A stretch of DNA of 6,699 nucleotides from Patescibacteria group bacterium UBA5194 (GTDB lineage Bacteria > Patescibacteriota > Gracilibacteria > BD1-5 > UBA6164): contig DHWA01000047.1 in the NCBI GenBank assembly GCA_002412935.1, positions 1 through 6,699 on the forward strand, given 5' to 3'. A model generated the notes under the pieces. That model saw nothing but the letters and a program-made list of their open reading frames with translations. It had not been told where the DNA came from and made no database searches. This document shows positions 1 to 6,699 of the stretch, piece after piece; positions within the stretch are counted from its first letter, which is position 1; every line of letters begins with the position of its first letter. A program made the position numbers and the translations under genes.

Positions 1-3000
1 CTACATTATCTATATAAAATCTCAAGAAATCAGCACCAGCTTGTGATGATACATTGTAATAAAATTCTACAGTTCAAGTTGCAATAAAAGTATTAGTTAT
101 TTCAAAACATGATTGCGTGTTTGGTAATCATCAATTATTACTTTCTATAGAATATAATTTTTCATATGGATTAGTTGTAAGTCTTGACCAATTTCATGAT
201 GTTACAGTATATTTACCTGGAGTTTCAAAATCAATTATAGAGTTTATAGTTTCTCAGATATTATTAATAAAAATATCAAATTGTTTTTGATATAATCATC
301 AATGTCAATCATTAGTTTGAATCCTTACAGTATAATTACTTTTTATCTCATAATCAGGTGATTCATTTATTTTTAATATATTTCAAGAAAGTGTGAAGCT
401 TCAATTATCTGTATCTCAAAATCCAGTTACAAAAGAATAAGTGTGAATATCTCACAAATCAGCATCAGTTGTTGTAATAATTCATATAGTACTTCATGAA
501 GCAACATTTTCATTTATAGTATTATTTGAAAGAGTTATATTTGTTGGGATATTATTTGATGATGTAAGTGAAACTAATGTAAATCTTTGTAAATTTGATA
601 AATTTATACCTGATATTTGCCAAATAGTTCATGATGTATTTGTCATAACTAAAGGAGTTTCATCTGAAAGACTACCATTGATATTAGAATCATAGATAAA
701 ATAGTAATTACTTCCTGTACTAAGTAACGGTACATCAAATCATGAATTTGCTACATCAAAATCAAGTGATACAGTTCAAACATCACCTACTTCTTGTATT
801 TTCCATTTACGAACAAGTAAGTCATATCAAGTTGGAGCTCATATACTTGTCCATGCATTTCATCAAGCATCATTTGAAATTGTAAAAAATTCTTTATTTG
901 CTATATCAACATAAGTAGGAGTCATATTTGTTCATTCTCAAAGAGCAGTAAGAGTTATAATTCAATCACTGTTCATAGATCTAGATTTAACTTGACCAAA
1001 ATCACTTCAATCATCTCTTCACACACCAAATATCCCATTTATAAAAGTTAGATCAGATCAAGTTGACCACATTAGAGTAGTTCAATCTGAAGCTATGTAA
1101 TTTTGTGTTCATCAATTTAGAGTAATACCATATTTTAAAGCCAAATATGATTCAATCTTTTGCCTATCTATATCACTAACTCTAGAACTATAATTTATTA
1201 TTTCAGCTATTTTTCAATTATATGGAAATGGATTAGCTCAATCAAGAGTCATTCATATTCTATAATCAGCAGTAGTTAATGTTTGATAAGTATTAGCTAC
1301 GAAATTATCTATTTTTAATCATTTCTCATATATATCTGTACCATCTGCTGAAGAATTTTCATTAAATCACATAAACATAGGCCTATTTGCTTCATATGAA
1401 TATGCTCAAATCTGAGCTGACCTCCGGTTTACACTAGATCAAAGTGCATGTGTTATAACCTCATCATTCATAGCTACAGTAAAAGCTCCAAGTACACCTC
1501 AAGCAAATGATAATCAACAAGTTCAAGAACTCAAAATTCAAGAATTACAATCCCAAGCAAAAGGAACTTGACCTGCAACAGTTCAATCAATTTGATTATT
1601 TGGAACAACTACAATAAAATAACTTTTTGAATTTCATCAATTATTAAGATTTTCTAGATATTGTGATCAATCAAAATTTACATAAGGATTAAAATTTATA
1701 TTTCAAGTAGTAGTATTATTTAAATAAGTTGGAGAAACTCATCATCAAGCATCATATCAATTTCATGATTGATCAGCCCAAGAAGTAAGAGCTGCTAAAT
1801 CTGTAGTTGTACTTGTTCATTTATTTGCTTTTAACCAAATTGATAAATTTGTAGAAACTCAACCTGGAGTTGGTGGACTAGTTGAAGTTACAGTTATAGC
1901 ATCTAATTCTACTTTTTGAGTTCAATTTGATGTAAAAAATGCTTTAAATGTAAATAAACCCGTTCATCAACCGAGAGCATTAAATGTTGTTAAATTTGAA
2001 TTTATTGAAGTTGCTGAAGTAGAATTAGCAACTCATCAGGTTGTAGCAGTCCGTGTTGTTCAATTAAGATAGTACCAAGTTGTTCAATTATTTTTTGAAA
2101 TCTGATAAGTTATGGTTCATTGATTTCAAGCTCATAAAATTTCAGTAAAACTTAATAAACTTTGAGATACTCCATAATCAAAAGATGTTGCTGGGGATAA
2201 ATAAGGACTAGTAGTATCATACATAAATCTAAGTATTTCAAGAGCATCACTAGTATAAGATGCTACATAGATTAAATCTCATATTTTAAAAAGTCAATCT
2301 GCTCAACTTAAAAGAGGATTTGCCGCATTATGTAATATTTTTGTAACATATATAGGGATAGTAGGATTTGATATATCAGCAACATTTATAGCATTTGAAG
2401 TATATCAAGCAATAAATAATCTGTTATTATCTACATCTAAGTCTCTAGGTCAATTTATAGAATAACTTCATCAAGATATATTTGTAACTGCCACAGGAGC
2501 TGTAGGATTGGATATATCTATAACTCTAACAGAATTATTTAAATATGCTGAAACATATACATAATTTCATGAGATTGCTATATCACGAGCTCAATTTAAA
2601 TTTGTTGAATCACGAAGCTGAGTTACATAAGTAGGAGTTGTCGGAGTTGATATATTTATAACAGATAATGCATCTCTATTATAAGCTGAAACATATGCAT
2701 AATTTCCAGATATTTTTATTTCACTAGCTCAATTCATATTTGTTGTTTGTCTGTATGTTCAAACTATACTTGGAGATGCAGGGTTTGTTACATCTACAAC
2801 TTGAAGTGCATCATATGTAAAAACGGCTACATAAAGATAATTTCATACTTTTGTAATTCATCTAGCTCAAGCCAAAGTTGTAGCATTATAAACTTGTCCT
2901 GCTGCCGTTGGAGCTGCTGGATTTGTTACATTGATTATTTGTACTGCATTTCAAGTATATGAAGTAACATAAAGATAATTACCTTCTTTTACTATTCATG

Positions 3001-3388
3001 AAGCTCAAGCAAGTCTAATAGTTCATCAATTATCAATAATAGATCAAACCAAAGTTGGTGCTGAAGGATTTGAAATATTTAAAATTGTTACTCTATTTCA
3101 AAGATAACTTGTCATATAAGCATAACTTCATTCTACAACAACATCATATGCTCAGTTATAATTTGTTGCATTTGTTATCACTCATGTATGAGCTAAAGTG
3201 ACTTGATTTATACTAGCAACTGAACCAGTTACAGTAAAACTTAGTGAATTTGAATATGTATAATCTGATAATAAATCAAATCACCAATTATTTGATGATG
3301 CATAAACTCAAATGACAAAAAAAGTAGACAATAAAAATATTGCTTTTTTTATATGTTTTTTAGTGAAATTTAAGATATTATTTAACAT
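1..3388 (-). CDS. Large exported surface protein: LVIVD repeats + ConA-like + cadherin-like (3' end outside window)
   Basis: Open for 1129 codons from an ATG at 3388 to the window edge if TGA is Gly; about 90 in-frame TGAs and no TAA/TAG. Residues 1-30 look like a signal peptide (lysines at 10-15, hydrophobic 16-28, VYA before SS). Residues about 70-395 hold six LVIVD-type repeats with cores such as LQVVDVTNPASP and VRVIDISNPTAP, plus a degenerate seventh, predicting a beta-propeller. Residues about 396-510 are an unnamed beta-rich module. From about 512 (LSIWLKANK, WADQSGNGYD) to 755 (ESYLALKYGITL) is a concanavalin-like lectin module of the kind seen in Bacteroidetes surface proteins, followed by an RKWKIQE region near 858. 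About 946-1042 is cadherin-like (INEN, DADLGD, SPDYE, NDGHGG). A further ConA-like module begins near 1050 and is cut by the window. No enzyme motif seen. Probably a secreted or cell-surface adhesion protein; ligand unknown. No Shine-Dalgarno sequence precedes the ATG. Confidence 0.9.
2205..3178 (-). repeat. Tandem LVIVD repeat block within the surface protein
   Basis: About 145-bp (48-residue) units repeat in tandem. Each encodes a GxY(L/V)YV(T/S)xY strand, then a hydrophobic core ending in (D/N)(I/V)(S/T)NPxxP. Six clear cores sit around 3070, 2925, 2790, 2650, 2510 and 2365; a seventh near 2215 keeps ALEIL but loses the NPxxP ending. Many units contain TGA-encoded glycines at equivalent places. 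LVIVD repeats are known from bacterial and archaeal surface proteins and are thought to fold as propeller blades. The units are diverged at the DNA level, so this is old duplication rather than recent slippage. Confidence 0.85.
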
Positions 3389-3416
3389 AGTTTATTTTTA
3401 TATTTTATTATTGTTT

Positions 3417-3445
3417 AGATAATAATGATTTATATGATTTTTCAA
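3417..3445 (-). promoter_or_regulatory. Possible promoter of the surface protein gene
   Basis: In the 72-bp gap behind the phosphatase gene the minus strand has TTGAAA (3445-3440) and, 15 bases on, TATTAT (3424-3419), 47 bases or fewer before the ATG. The same TTGAAAAATC word, at nearly the same distance from the start codon and with a similar -10-like TATCAT after the same spacer, precedes hflX. The spacer is shorter than the usual 17 and the region is very AT-rich, so chance is a real alternative. Confidence 0.25.
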
Positions 3446-3460
3446 AATTTTATATAAAAT

Positions 3461-3967
3461 TTATTCCATCAAATTTTTAGGACTTAAAAAGAAACTAATA
3501 TTTCATTTATTACTTTTTATTCCCTCCCATTTTTCTATCTCAAAATCTAGAATTGCAAATCAAAGAGTTTCCATTCAAAGATTATCATTTCAAGATAAAT
3601 ATCTAACTAATCTAGTTATAAAAGGATTATGTCAAATTATAACAACAATTTCTTTATCATTATCAACTTTTGAAAATAAGTTTAAATAATAATCTAAATT
3701 TGTAGAATTATTATCATAAATTCCTTTATCATAAACTATCTTTTCATTATCTGCATCAATTTCTTCCCGAATTCATTCCAATGTTTCACGAGTTCTTTTA
3801 GCACTACTGCACAAAATTAAATCAGTTTTTAATTCAAGTTTTTTTAGTATTTTTGAGACAAATTTAGCTTCTTCTATTCATCTATTATCAAGCGGTCTAT
3901 CAAAATCAATCATATCAGTGTTTTTGAATCATGATTTTGCATGACGGATTAGTATAAGTTTTTTCAT
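3461..3967 (-). CDS. sixA: SixA-like phosphohistidine phosphatase (histidine phosphatase superfamily)
   Basis: A 168-residue protein from ATG at 3967 to TAA at 3461, with TGA read as Gly. It opens with the superfamily signature LIRHAKS, whose His9 would be the phosphorylated nucleophile and Arg8 a phosphate ligand. CSSAKRTRET (53-62) supplies the second arginine, and IIGHNP (110-115) the second catalytic histidine, His113. The Gly before that His is TGA. Length and motif order match stand-alone SixA proteins, which remove phosphate from histidine in signalling or phosphotransfer proteins; the RHAKS motif argues against phosphoglycerate mutase. No partner histidine kinase or phosphocarrier is in the window, so the substrate is unknown. 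No Shine-Dalgarno sequence is visible; the leader is a run of A and T, and a palindromic repeat lies 30 bases upstream. The surface protein gene follows after 72 bases. Confidence 0.9.
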
Positions 3968-3996
3968 AAAAAATAGTTAGAAAATATTTTTTATAT

Positions 3997-4022
3997 TGTC
4001 ATTCCCGAGTAGTCGGGAATCT
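3997..4022 (+). repeat. Palindromic repeat, copy A
   Basis: Constant ends TGTCATTC and GGAATCT with a perfect 8-bp stem, ATTCCCGA (4001-4008) and TCGGGAAT (4013-4020), around a GTAG loop. The 20-base centre fits the ATTCCC-N8-GGGAAT form known as dRS3 in Neisseria, a resemblance in shape that need not mean common descent. It lies 30 bases upstream of the phosphatase start. Copy B at 4429-4454 faces it in inverted orientation. Confidence 0.85.
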
Positions 4023-4055
4023 TCCTTGTATTATGTCTAAGTTCTATTTATTTAG

Positions 4056-4093
4056 TAATTACCTCTTACTTTTGAATCCAAAAGTAGCAAAAG
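4056..4093 (+). repeat. Left arm of 38-bp long inverted repeat
   Basis: Its reverse complement matches 4359-4396 at 33 of 38 positions. The arm is itself palindromic, with ACTTTTG and CAAAAGT around AATC, so each arm can fold alone or pair with the other across about 265 bases. Confidence 0.85.
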
Positions 4094-4095
4094 AT

Positions 4096-4168
4096 TTAGG
4101 GGGCTTCGAAATTGGAGAATTAGTGTTTTGTGGTTTCTATAGGTAGTCACTAGAATCTCACCCCCTAA
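4096..4168. other. Stem-loop with perfect 8-bp G/C-rich base
   Basis: TTAGGGGG (4096-4103) pairs perfectly with CCCCCTAA (4161-4168) around 57 bases, which contain a small secondary pairing of TTCTA with TAGAA. Such G and C runs stand out against the AT-rich surroundings. It sits immediately inside the left 38-bp arm, so it may be part of a folded RNA or of the element's DNA structure. Confidence 0.5.
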
Positions 4169-4325
4169 GACCCCATACTTCTAAAAGTTTAGAGAGTAAA
4201 GTAAAAGGAAAAATAAAATATTTAAAAATTTCCTTATCTTTCACTAAGTGGTCAATTGAAAGGTAAAACTCTTCTTTATTATTATATTTGCTATCAGATA
4301 TGAACTTAAACTAGGGAAACGCTTC

Positions 4326-4355
4326 AGGGATTTTTAAGGGGATGAAATCCCTTAA
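4326..4355. other. Overlapping, mutually exclusive hairpins
   Basis: AGGGATTT (4326-4333) pairs perfectly with AAATCCCT (4345-4352). TTAAGGG (4334-4340) pairs perfectly with CCCTTAA (4349-4355). Both use the same C run, so only one can form at a time. No U-tract follows on either strand, so neither looks like an intrinsic terminator. It lies just inside the right 38-bp arm. Confidence 0.45.
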
Positions 4356-4358
4356 ATT

Positions 4359-4396
4359 CTTTTGTTACTTTTGGAATCAAAAGTAAAGAGTAATTA
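4359..4396 (-). repeat. Right arm of 38-bp long inverted repeat
   Basis: Partner of 4056-4093 (33 of 38 positions agree after reverse complementing), with the same internal ACTTTTG/CAAAAGT palindrome. The five differences show that the arms are not freshly made. Confidence 0.85.
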
Positions 4397-4428
4397 TATT
4401 GTTTTAAAAAATATTTAACTATTTTAAT

Positions 4429-4454
4429 AGATTCCTGTCTTCTTAAGAATGACA
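4429..4454 (-). repeat. Palindromic repeat, copy B
   Basis: Minus-strand reading gives the constant ends TGTCATTC and GGAATCT. The core differs from copy A, but ATTCTT still pairs with AGGAAT through one T-G wobble, leaving an 8-base loop. It starts 11 bases after the hflX stop codon, so a transcript from hflX would carry this hairpin. No U-run follows it, which argues against a terminator. Confidence 0.75.
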
Positions 4455-4465
4455 AATAAAAAAAA

Positions 4466-5764
4466 TTATTTTCCTATTTTCTTAATAATCTCATTCTTTA
4501 ACTTATCTAACCCAATCTTCTCATAACTACTTATAAAAATAGGTTTTAGCGATTTAAATCTATTTTTTAAGTCCTTTAATTCTTTAACAGTCAATAAATC
4601 AATTTTATTAAATACATAAAGTTTTGGTTGAGTAGCTTTTATAGATTCAAGTATATCATCAACAACTTTGATTTTCTCCTCTACTTTCTTATCACTTGCA
4701 TCAACTACATGCAAAAGTAAATCCGATTCTATACTATCTTCAAGTGTTGAAGCAAATGCTTTTATAAGATCAGGTGGTAAATCTCTTATAAATCAAATAG
4801 TGTCATTTAGTAAAATTTCTGTTCATTTAGTATAACTATATTGTCATTCCGGACTTGATCCGGAATCTATAAACTCACCAGAACTTATAGAAATCTCTTT
4901 TGAATCATAAGTGTTTTTTAAACTTTCTACCTTACTAGAGATTCCCGAGTCTAGCTCGAGAATGACAGAATGTGGTATCCACATTTTCCCAACTGAAGTT
5001 CAAAGAGTTGCAAAAAGTTTATCTTCACTTAATACTCATTTACCTGTCAATGCATTTAGGAGACTTGATTTTCAGGCATTTGTATACCCTACTATCCCAA
5101 CAGTAAAAAATCATTTTTTCTTTCTTCATTTTCTGTGTTCTTCTCTTACATGAGCATATTTTTCAAGTTCTTTTTTTATATTATCTTCCATACTTCTTAG
5201 ATGTCTTTTCATTATTTCTGTATTTGTTTCTCATTTTCATCTTGCAAGTTTACTTCATCATCATTGTCTTGATAATTCCATACCCATACCAAATAGACGA
5301 GGTCACATATGTTTTATTGAAGCCAATTCTATTTGCAATCTACTTTCTGTTGTTTTTGCATTTTTTTCAAAAATTTTCAATATCAAATCAACTCTATCCC
5401 AAGCTTTAGCTCAAATTGATCTCAATTTTTCATTTACTTTATGGATTTGATGAGGTTTTAGAATATTTCAAAAAATAAGTAAATTTGCTCATTCTATTTT
5501 CATTTCTTCTATTATTTCATCAAGTTTTCAACTTCATATGTAAGTATTGTAATCAGGAACTCATCTTTTTTGAATATGTTTAATTATAACTAGTCAACCA
5601 TAAGTTAAAACTAGATTTTCTAGTTCTACTATTCTATCTTCCATATTTTCACGAGCACAACAAGTCGGTATGATATCTGCTATAAAAACTTTTAGTGTTT
5701 CTTTTCCATATCATACTTTTGCTTGGATTTGTTCAAGTTCTCTATCTGATTTTATTCTTGGCAT
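4466..5764 (-). CDS. hflX: GTPase HflX with an in-frame insertion between G2 and G3
   Basis: A 432-residue protein, ATG at 5764 to TAA at 4466, TGA as Gly. The N-terminal HflX domain ends in the family hallmark GGGSKLARGKGET (168-180), preceded by GPRLFGMGMELSRQ and followed by a basic helical linker. The GTPase domain has G1 GYTNAGKSS (226-234), G2 FATLGTS (251-257), G3 DTIGF (321-325), G4 NKID (386-389) and a G5-like SSYEKIG (412-418). HflX binds ribosomes, splits stalled 70S particles and helps large-subunit maturation. Between G2 and G3 there are 66 residues where E. coli HflX has about 18. The extra stretch coincides with two palindromic repeats and is in frame, at the turn of the beta-hairpin (after KMWIP, before TEILLNDT). 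All GTPase motifs survive, so the protein is probably active. The protein ends soon after the GTPase domain, with no long C-terminal extension. No Shine-Dalgarno sequence is seen. Confidence 0.93.
4842..4868 (+). repeat. Palindromic repeat, copy C (inside hflX)
   Basis: Constant ends TGTCATTC and GGAATCT; stem ATTCCGGA (4846-4853) with TCCGGAAT (4859-4866), perfect 8 bp. It is preceded by TATAT, as is copy A. In the hflX frame it is read backwards and encodes part of IDSGSSPEGQ; the TGA at 4846-4844, from the constant end, is Gly307 and would be a stop in the standard code. Confidence 0.85.
4939..4967 (-). repeat. Palindromic repeat, copy D (inside hflX)
   Basis: Minus-strand reading has the constant ends TGTCATTC and GGAATCT around a 9-bp stem (4941-4949 with 4955-4963, one wobble-type mismatch) and a 5-base loop. 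In the hflX frame it encodes SVILELDSGIS without any TGA. Confidence 0.8.
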
Positions 5765-5792
5765 TTTTATAAAAATTACAATTTATAAATCT

Positions 5793-5819
5793 ATGATAAT
5801 TATTTTTAAGATTTTTCAA
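5793..5819 (-). promoter_or_regulatory. Possible promoter of hflX
   Basis: TTGAAA (5819-5814) and TATCAT (5798-5793) are spaced by 15 bases in the 76-bp gap between the acyltransferase stop and the hflX ATG. The ten-base word TTGAAAAATC and its distance from the ATG (45 bases) nearly repeat the leader of the surface protein gene (47 bases). The short spacer and AT-rich background keep this tentative. Confidence 0.25.
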
Positions 5820-5840
5820 CTTATATTATTTATTTTTTTC

Positions 5841-6699
5841 TTACAAATACTTTTTCAAAATACTATGTTTATATCATACTCCTAAAATAAAAGGGAAAAA
5901 ATTATTTACAATGTAGATAATTGGAATAAGTAAAATTACTGTAATAATAAATTGAGTAAATCAAAATAAATATGGTACTTCAAAATTAATTAATGATAAA
6001 AAATGTTGTTCAAGTGGTATCTTTATCCACTCAAATCATAAAATAATTATAGAATTTTTTCAGAAAAAAGATAAAATACTGTTTTCTCAAATAAGTTTTG
6101 AAATAATTAAGAAAGTAATAAATCAAAGCAAAGAATTACTTAAAAATAGAAAATAATTTCAATAATTATTAATTGAGATATTTGTATGATTTAAAAAAGG
6201 CAAATGAACCAATAAAATTAAAATAACTAATCATAAATACCTAAAATCAACTTTTTCTGCAAAGTTTTTTATTTTTTTCTTAAAAATATTTCAAAAAGTA
6301 TAGAAAAGAAGCATCATAAAAGATATTTCTATTCCCCATGGAAGTCTAAAAATAGTAATTTTACTTTCGAAATAAACAATTAGAGATAGTAAAAAAACTA
6401 TTATTATTTTTACGATTTTTGATTTTACCATTTTATTTAAAACAAAATAATAAATACTAGTAAAAAATAAAGCAGTCAAAAACCAAGTTGATATATTTCA
6501 GATATTAAATCATCAAGTATTATTAAAAATCCCTCAATTATCACCTAGATAATCCCCATATAATACTCAAACAGAAAAATCAGTTATTCTAGTCCCACTA
6601 AATTCTCAAAAAAATTTATTTATAGCAAAATGAATTATATTGAAAGCAAAAAAAGGTATTATAAGCCTAAAATTTTTACTTTTTATAAATTTTGTGAAA
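5841..6699 (-). CDS. Acyltransferase-3 family membrane protein, C-terminal part (5' end outside window)
   Basis: 285 codons run from the window edge to TAA at 5841, in frame from base 6698, with TGA as Gly. The protein is strongly hydrophobic, with about seven or eight likely membrane segments. A loop reading GGFNIGNISTWFLTALF precedes one of them, matching the WFL(T/x)ALF stretch of acyltransferase-3 / fucose O-acetylase-type proteins. Near the end FFGKNSIIIL matches the family's GKNSLxI segment. These enzymes move acetyl or other acyl groups onto sugars of surface polysaccharides or lipids at the cytoplasmic membrane; the substrate here cannot be told. The N-terminal part, which carries the family's catalytic histidine, is missing because the window ends. 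GKNS is normally followed by a histidine a few residues on; here the stretch continues LGFEWI. hflX follows after 76 bases on the same strand. Confidence 0.82.

Larger units (their letters stand above)
3997..4454. mobile_element. Composite inverted-repeat element filling the hflX-sixA gap (MITE-like)
   Basis: The 498-bp gap between hflX and the phosphatase gene has no convincing coding sequence in either code. It is bracketed by inward-facing copies A and B of the palindromic repeat (about 21 of 27 positions agree when one is reverse-complemented). Nested inside is a second, longer inverted repeat (4056-4093 against 4359-4396), then smaller stems. The arrangement is that of a non-autonomous transposable element or nested elements; no transposase is present, and no convincing target-site duplication is visible beyond a short ATA flanking both ends. 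The same A/B-type pairing recurs inside hflX. Confidence 0.5.
4842..4967. mobile_element. 126-bp palindrome-bounded insertion in hflX (MITE-like)
   Basis: Copies C and D face each other and enclose 70 bases, giving a unit of 126 bp, exactly 42 codons (about residues 266-308 of HflX). It falls where HflX proteins normally have a short hairpin turn, and accounts for most of the roughly 48 extra residues. The interior also holds a 7-bp stem, TCTATAA (4866-4872) with TTATAGA (4885-4891). The segment is open in the hflX frame. It encodes no recognisable domain and is rich in Ser, Glu and Lys, as expected of an exposed loop. No transposase and no clear target duplication are seen, so insertion is inferred from the repeat pair and the family length. 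Confidence 0.65.

Noticed and set aside
2747..2962. Plus-strand Cys/Ser-rich reading frame of 71 codons
   Set aside because: It lies antisense to the LVIVD repeats. Its composition comes from reading the repeated Asn/Ala/Thr codons backwards, and it lacks a homologous look or a ribosome site.
4056..4145. Short plus-strand coding stretch in the intergenic gap
   Set aside because: About 30 codons are open before a TAG, but they overlap the palindromic arm, have no convincing start and resemble nothing recognised.
4429..4454. Copy B as an intrinsic terminator for hflX
   Set aside because: The hairpin is weak and is followed by TATTAAAATAG rather than a U-tract on the minus strand.
4466..4714. 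A separate 82-residue protein beginning with HVVDASD
   Set aside because: It is only the C-terminal fifth of HflX, seen alone when TGA is treated as stop; the frame continues upstream to 5764.
3997..4967. CRISPR array
   Set aside because: Only four copies, in alternating orientation, with unequal lengths and irregular spacing; no cas genes.
4911..5153. Plus-strand 80-codon reading frame crossing copy D
   Set aside because: It is antisense to the HflX GTPase domain, including the P-loop; the minus-strand frame has all the conserved motifs.
4466..5764. hflX as a pseudogene broken by insertion
   Set aside because: The insertion is a multiple of three and stop-free in the host code, and every GTPase and HflX motif is intact.
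5224..5885. Two hydrophobic plus-strand frames (5224-5409 and 5670-5885)
   Set aside because: Both are antisense to hflX or to the acyltransferase end; the hydrophobicity reflects T-rich complements of A-rich codons.

Overview
The window comes from a bacterium that reads UGA as glycine (translation table 25), i.e. a member of the Candidatus Gracilibacteria (BD1-5) / Absconditabacteria (SR1) part of the Candidate Phyla Radiation. Under the standard code there is almost no open frame longer than about 80 codons in 6.7 kb. When TGA is read as Gly the minus strand resolves into four long genes covering most of the window. The assignment rests on conserved glycines: the HflX P-loop (GYTNAGKS, the G before K is TGA), the HflX G3 motif (DTIG, G is TGA), the HflX triple glycine (TGA TGA TGA) and the phosphatase motif IIGHNP (G is TGA). 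The three visible gene ends are all TAA. The DNA is strongly AT-rich. I cannot separate Gracilibacteria from Absconditabacteria from this window alone.

Layout, in order of transcription (all minus strand, right to left): (1) 6699-5841, C-terminal part of a multi-pass acyltransferase-3 family membrane protein, start outside the window; (2) 5764-4466, the ribosome-associated GTPase HflX; (3) 4465-3968, a 498-bp gene-free gap holding nested inverted repeats; (4) 3967-3461, a short SixA-like histidine phosphatase; (5) 3388-1, a very large exported surface protein with six to seven LVIVD repeats, a concanavalin-like module, a cadherin-like domain and the start of another beta-sandwich, C-terminus outside the window.

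The most interesting feature is a small palindromic repeat with constant ends (TGTCATTC ... GGAATCT) and a variable but self-complementary core. There are four copies, arranged as two inward-facing pairs. One pair (3997-4022 and 4429-4454) brackets the intergenic gap. The other pair (4842-4868 and 4939-4967) lies inside hflX and delimits a 126-bp segment, exactly 42 codons. That segment is read in frame and adds an extra loop to the GTPase between its G2 and G3 motifs, and one repeat copy contributes a UGA codon that only the recoded genome can read through. This resembles in principle the protein-coding palindromic elements of Rickettsia, but in a recoded CPR bacterium.

The genes do not form an obvious pathway: a surface-glycan modifier, a ribosome rescue/biogenesis GTPase, a phosphohistidine phosphatase and a surface adhesin-like protein. 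The exported protein and the acyltransferase fit an organism living attached to other cells, but that is inference.
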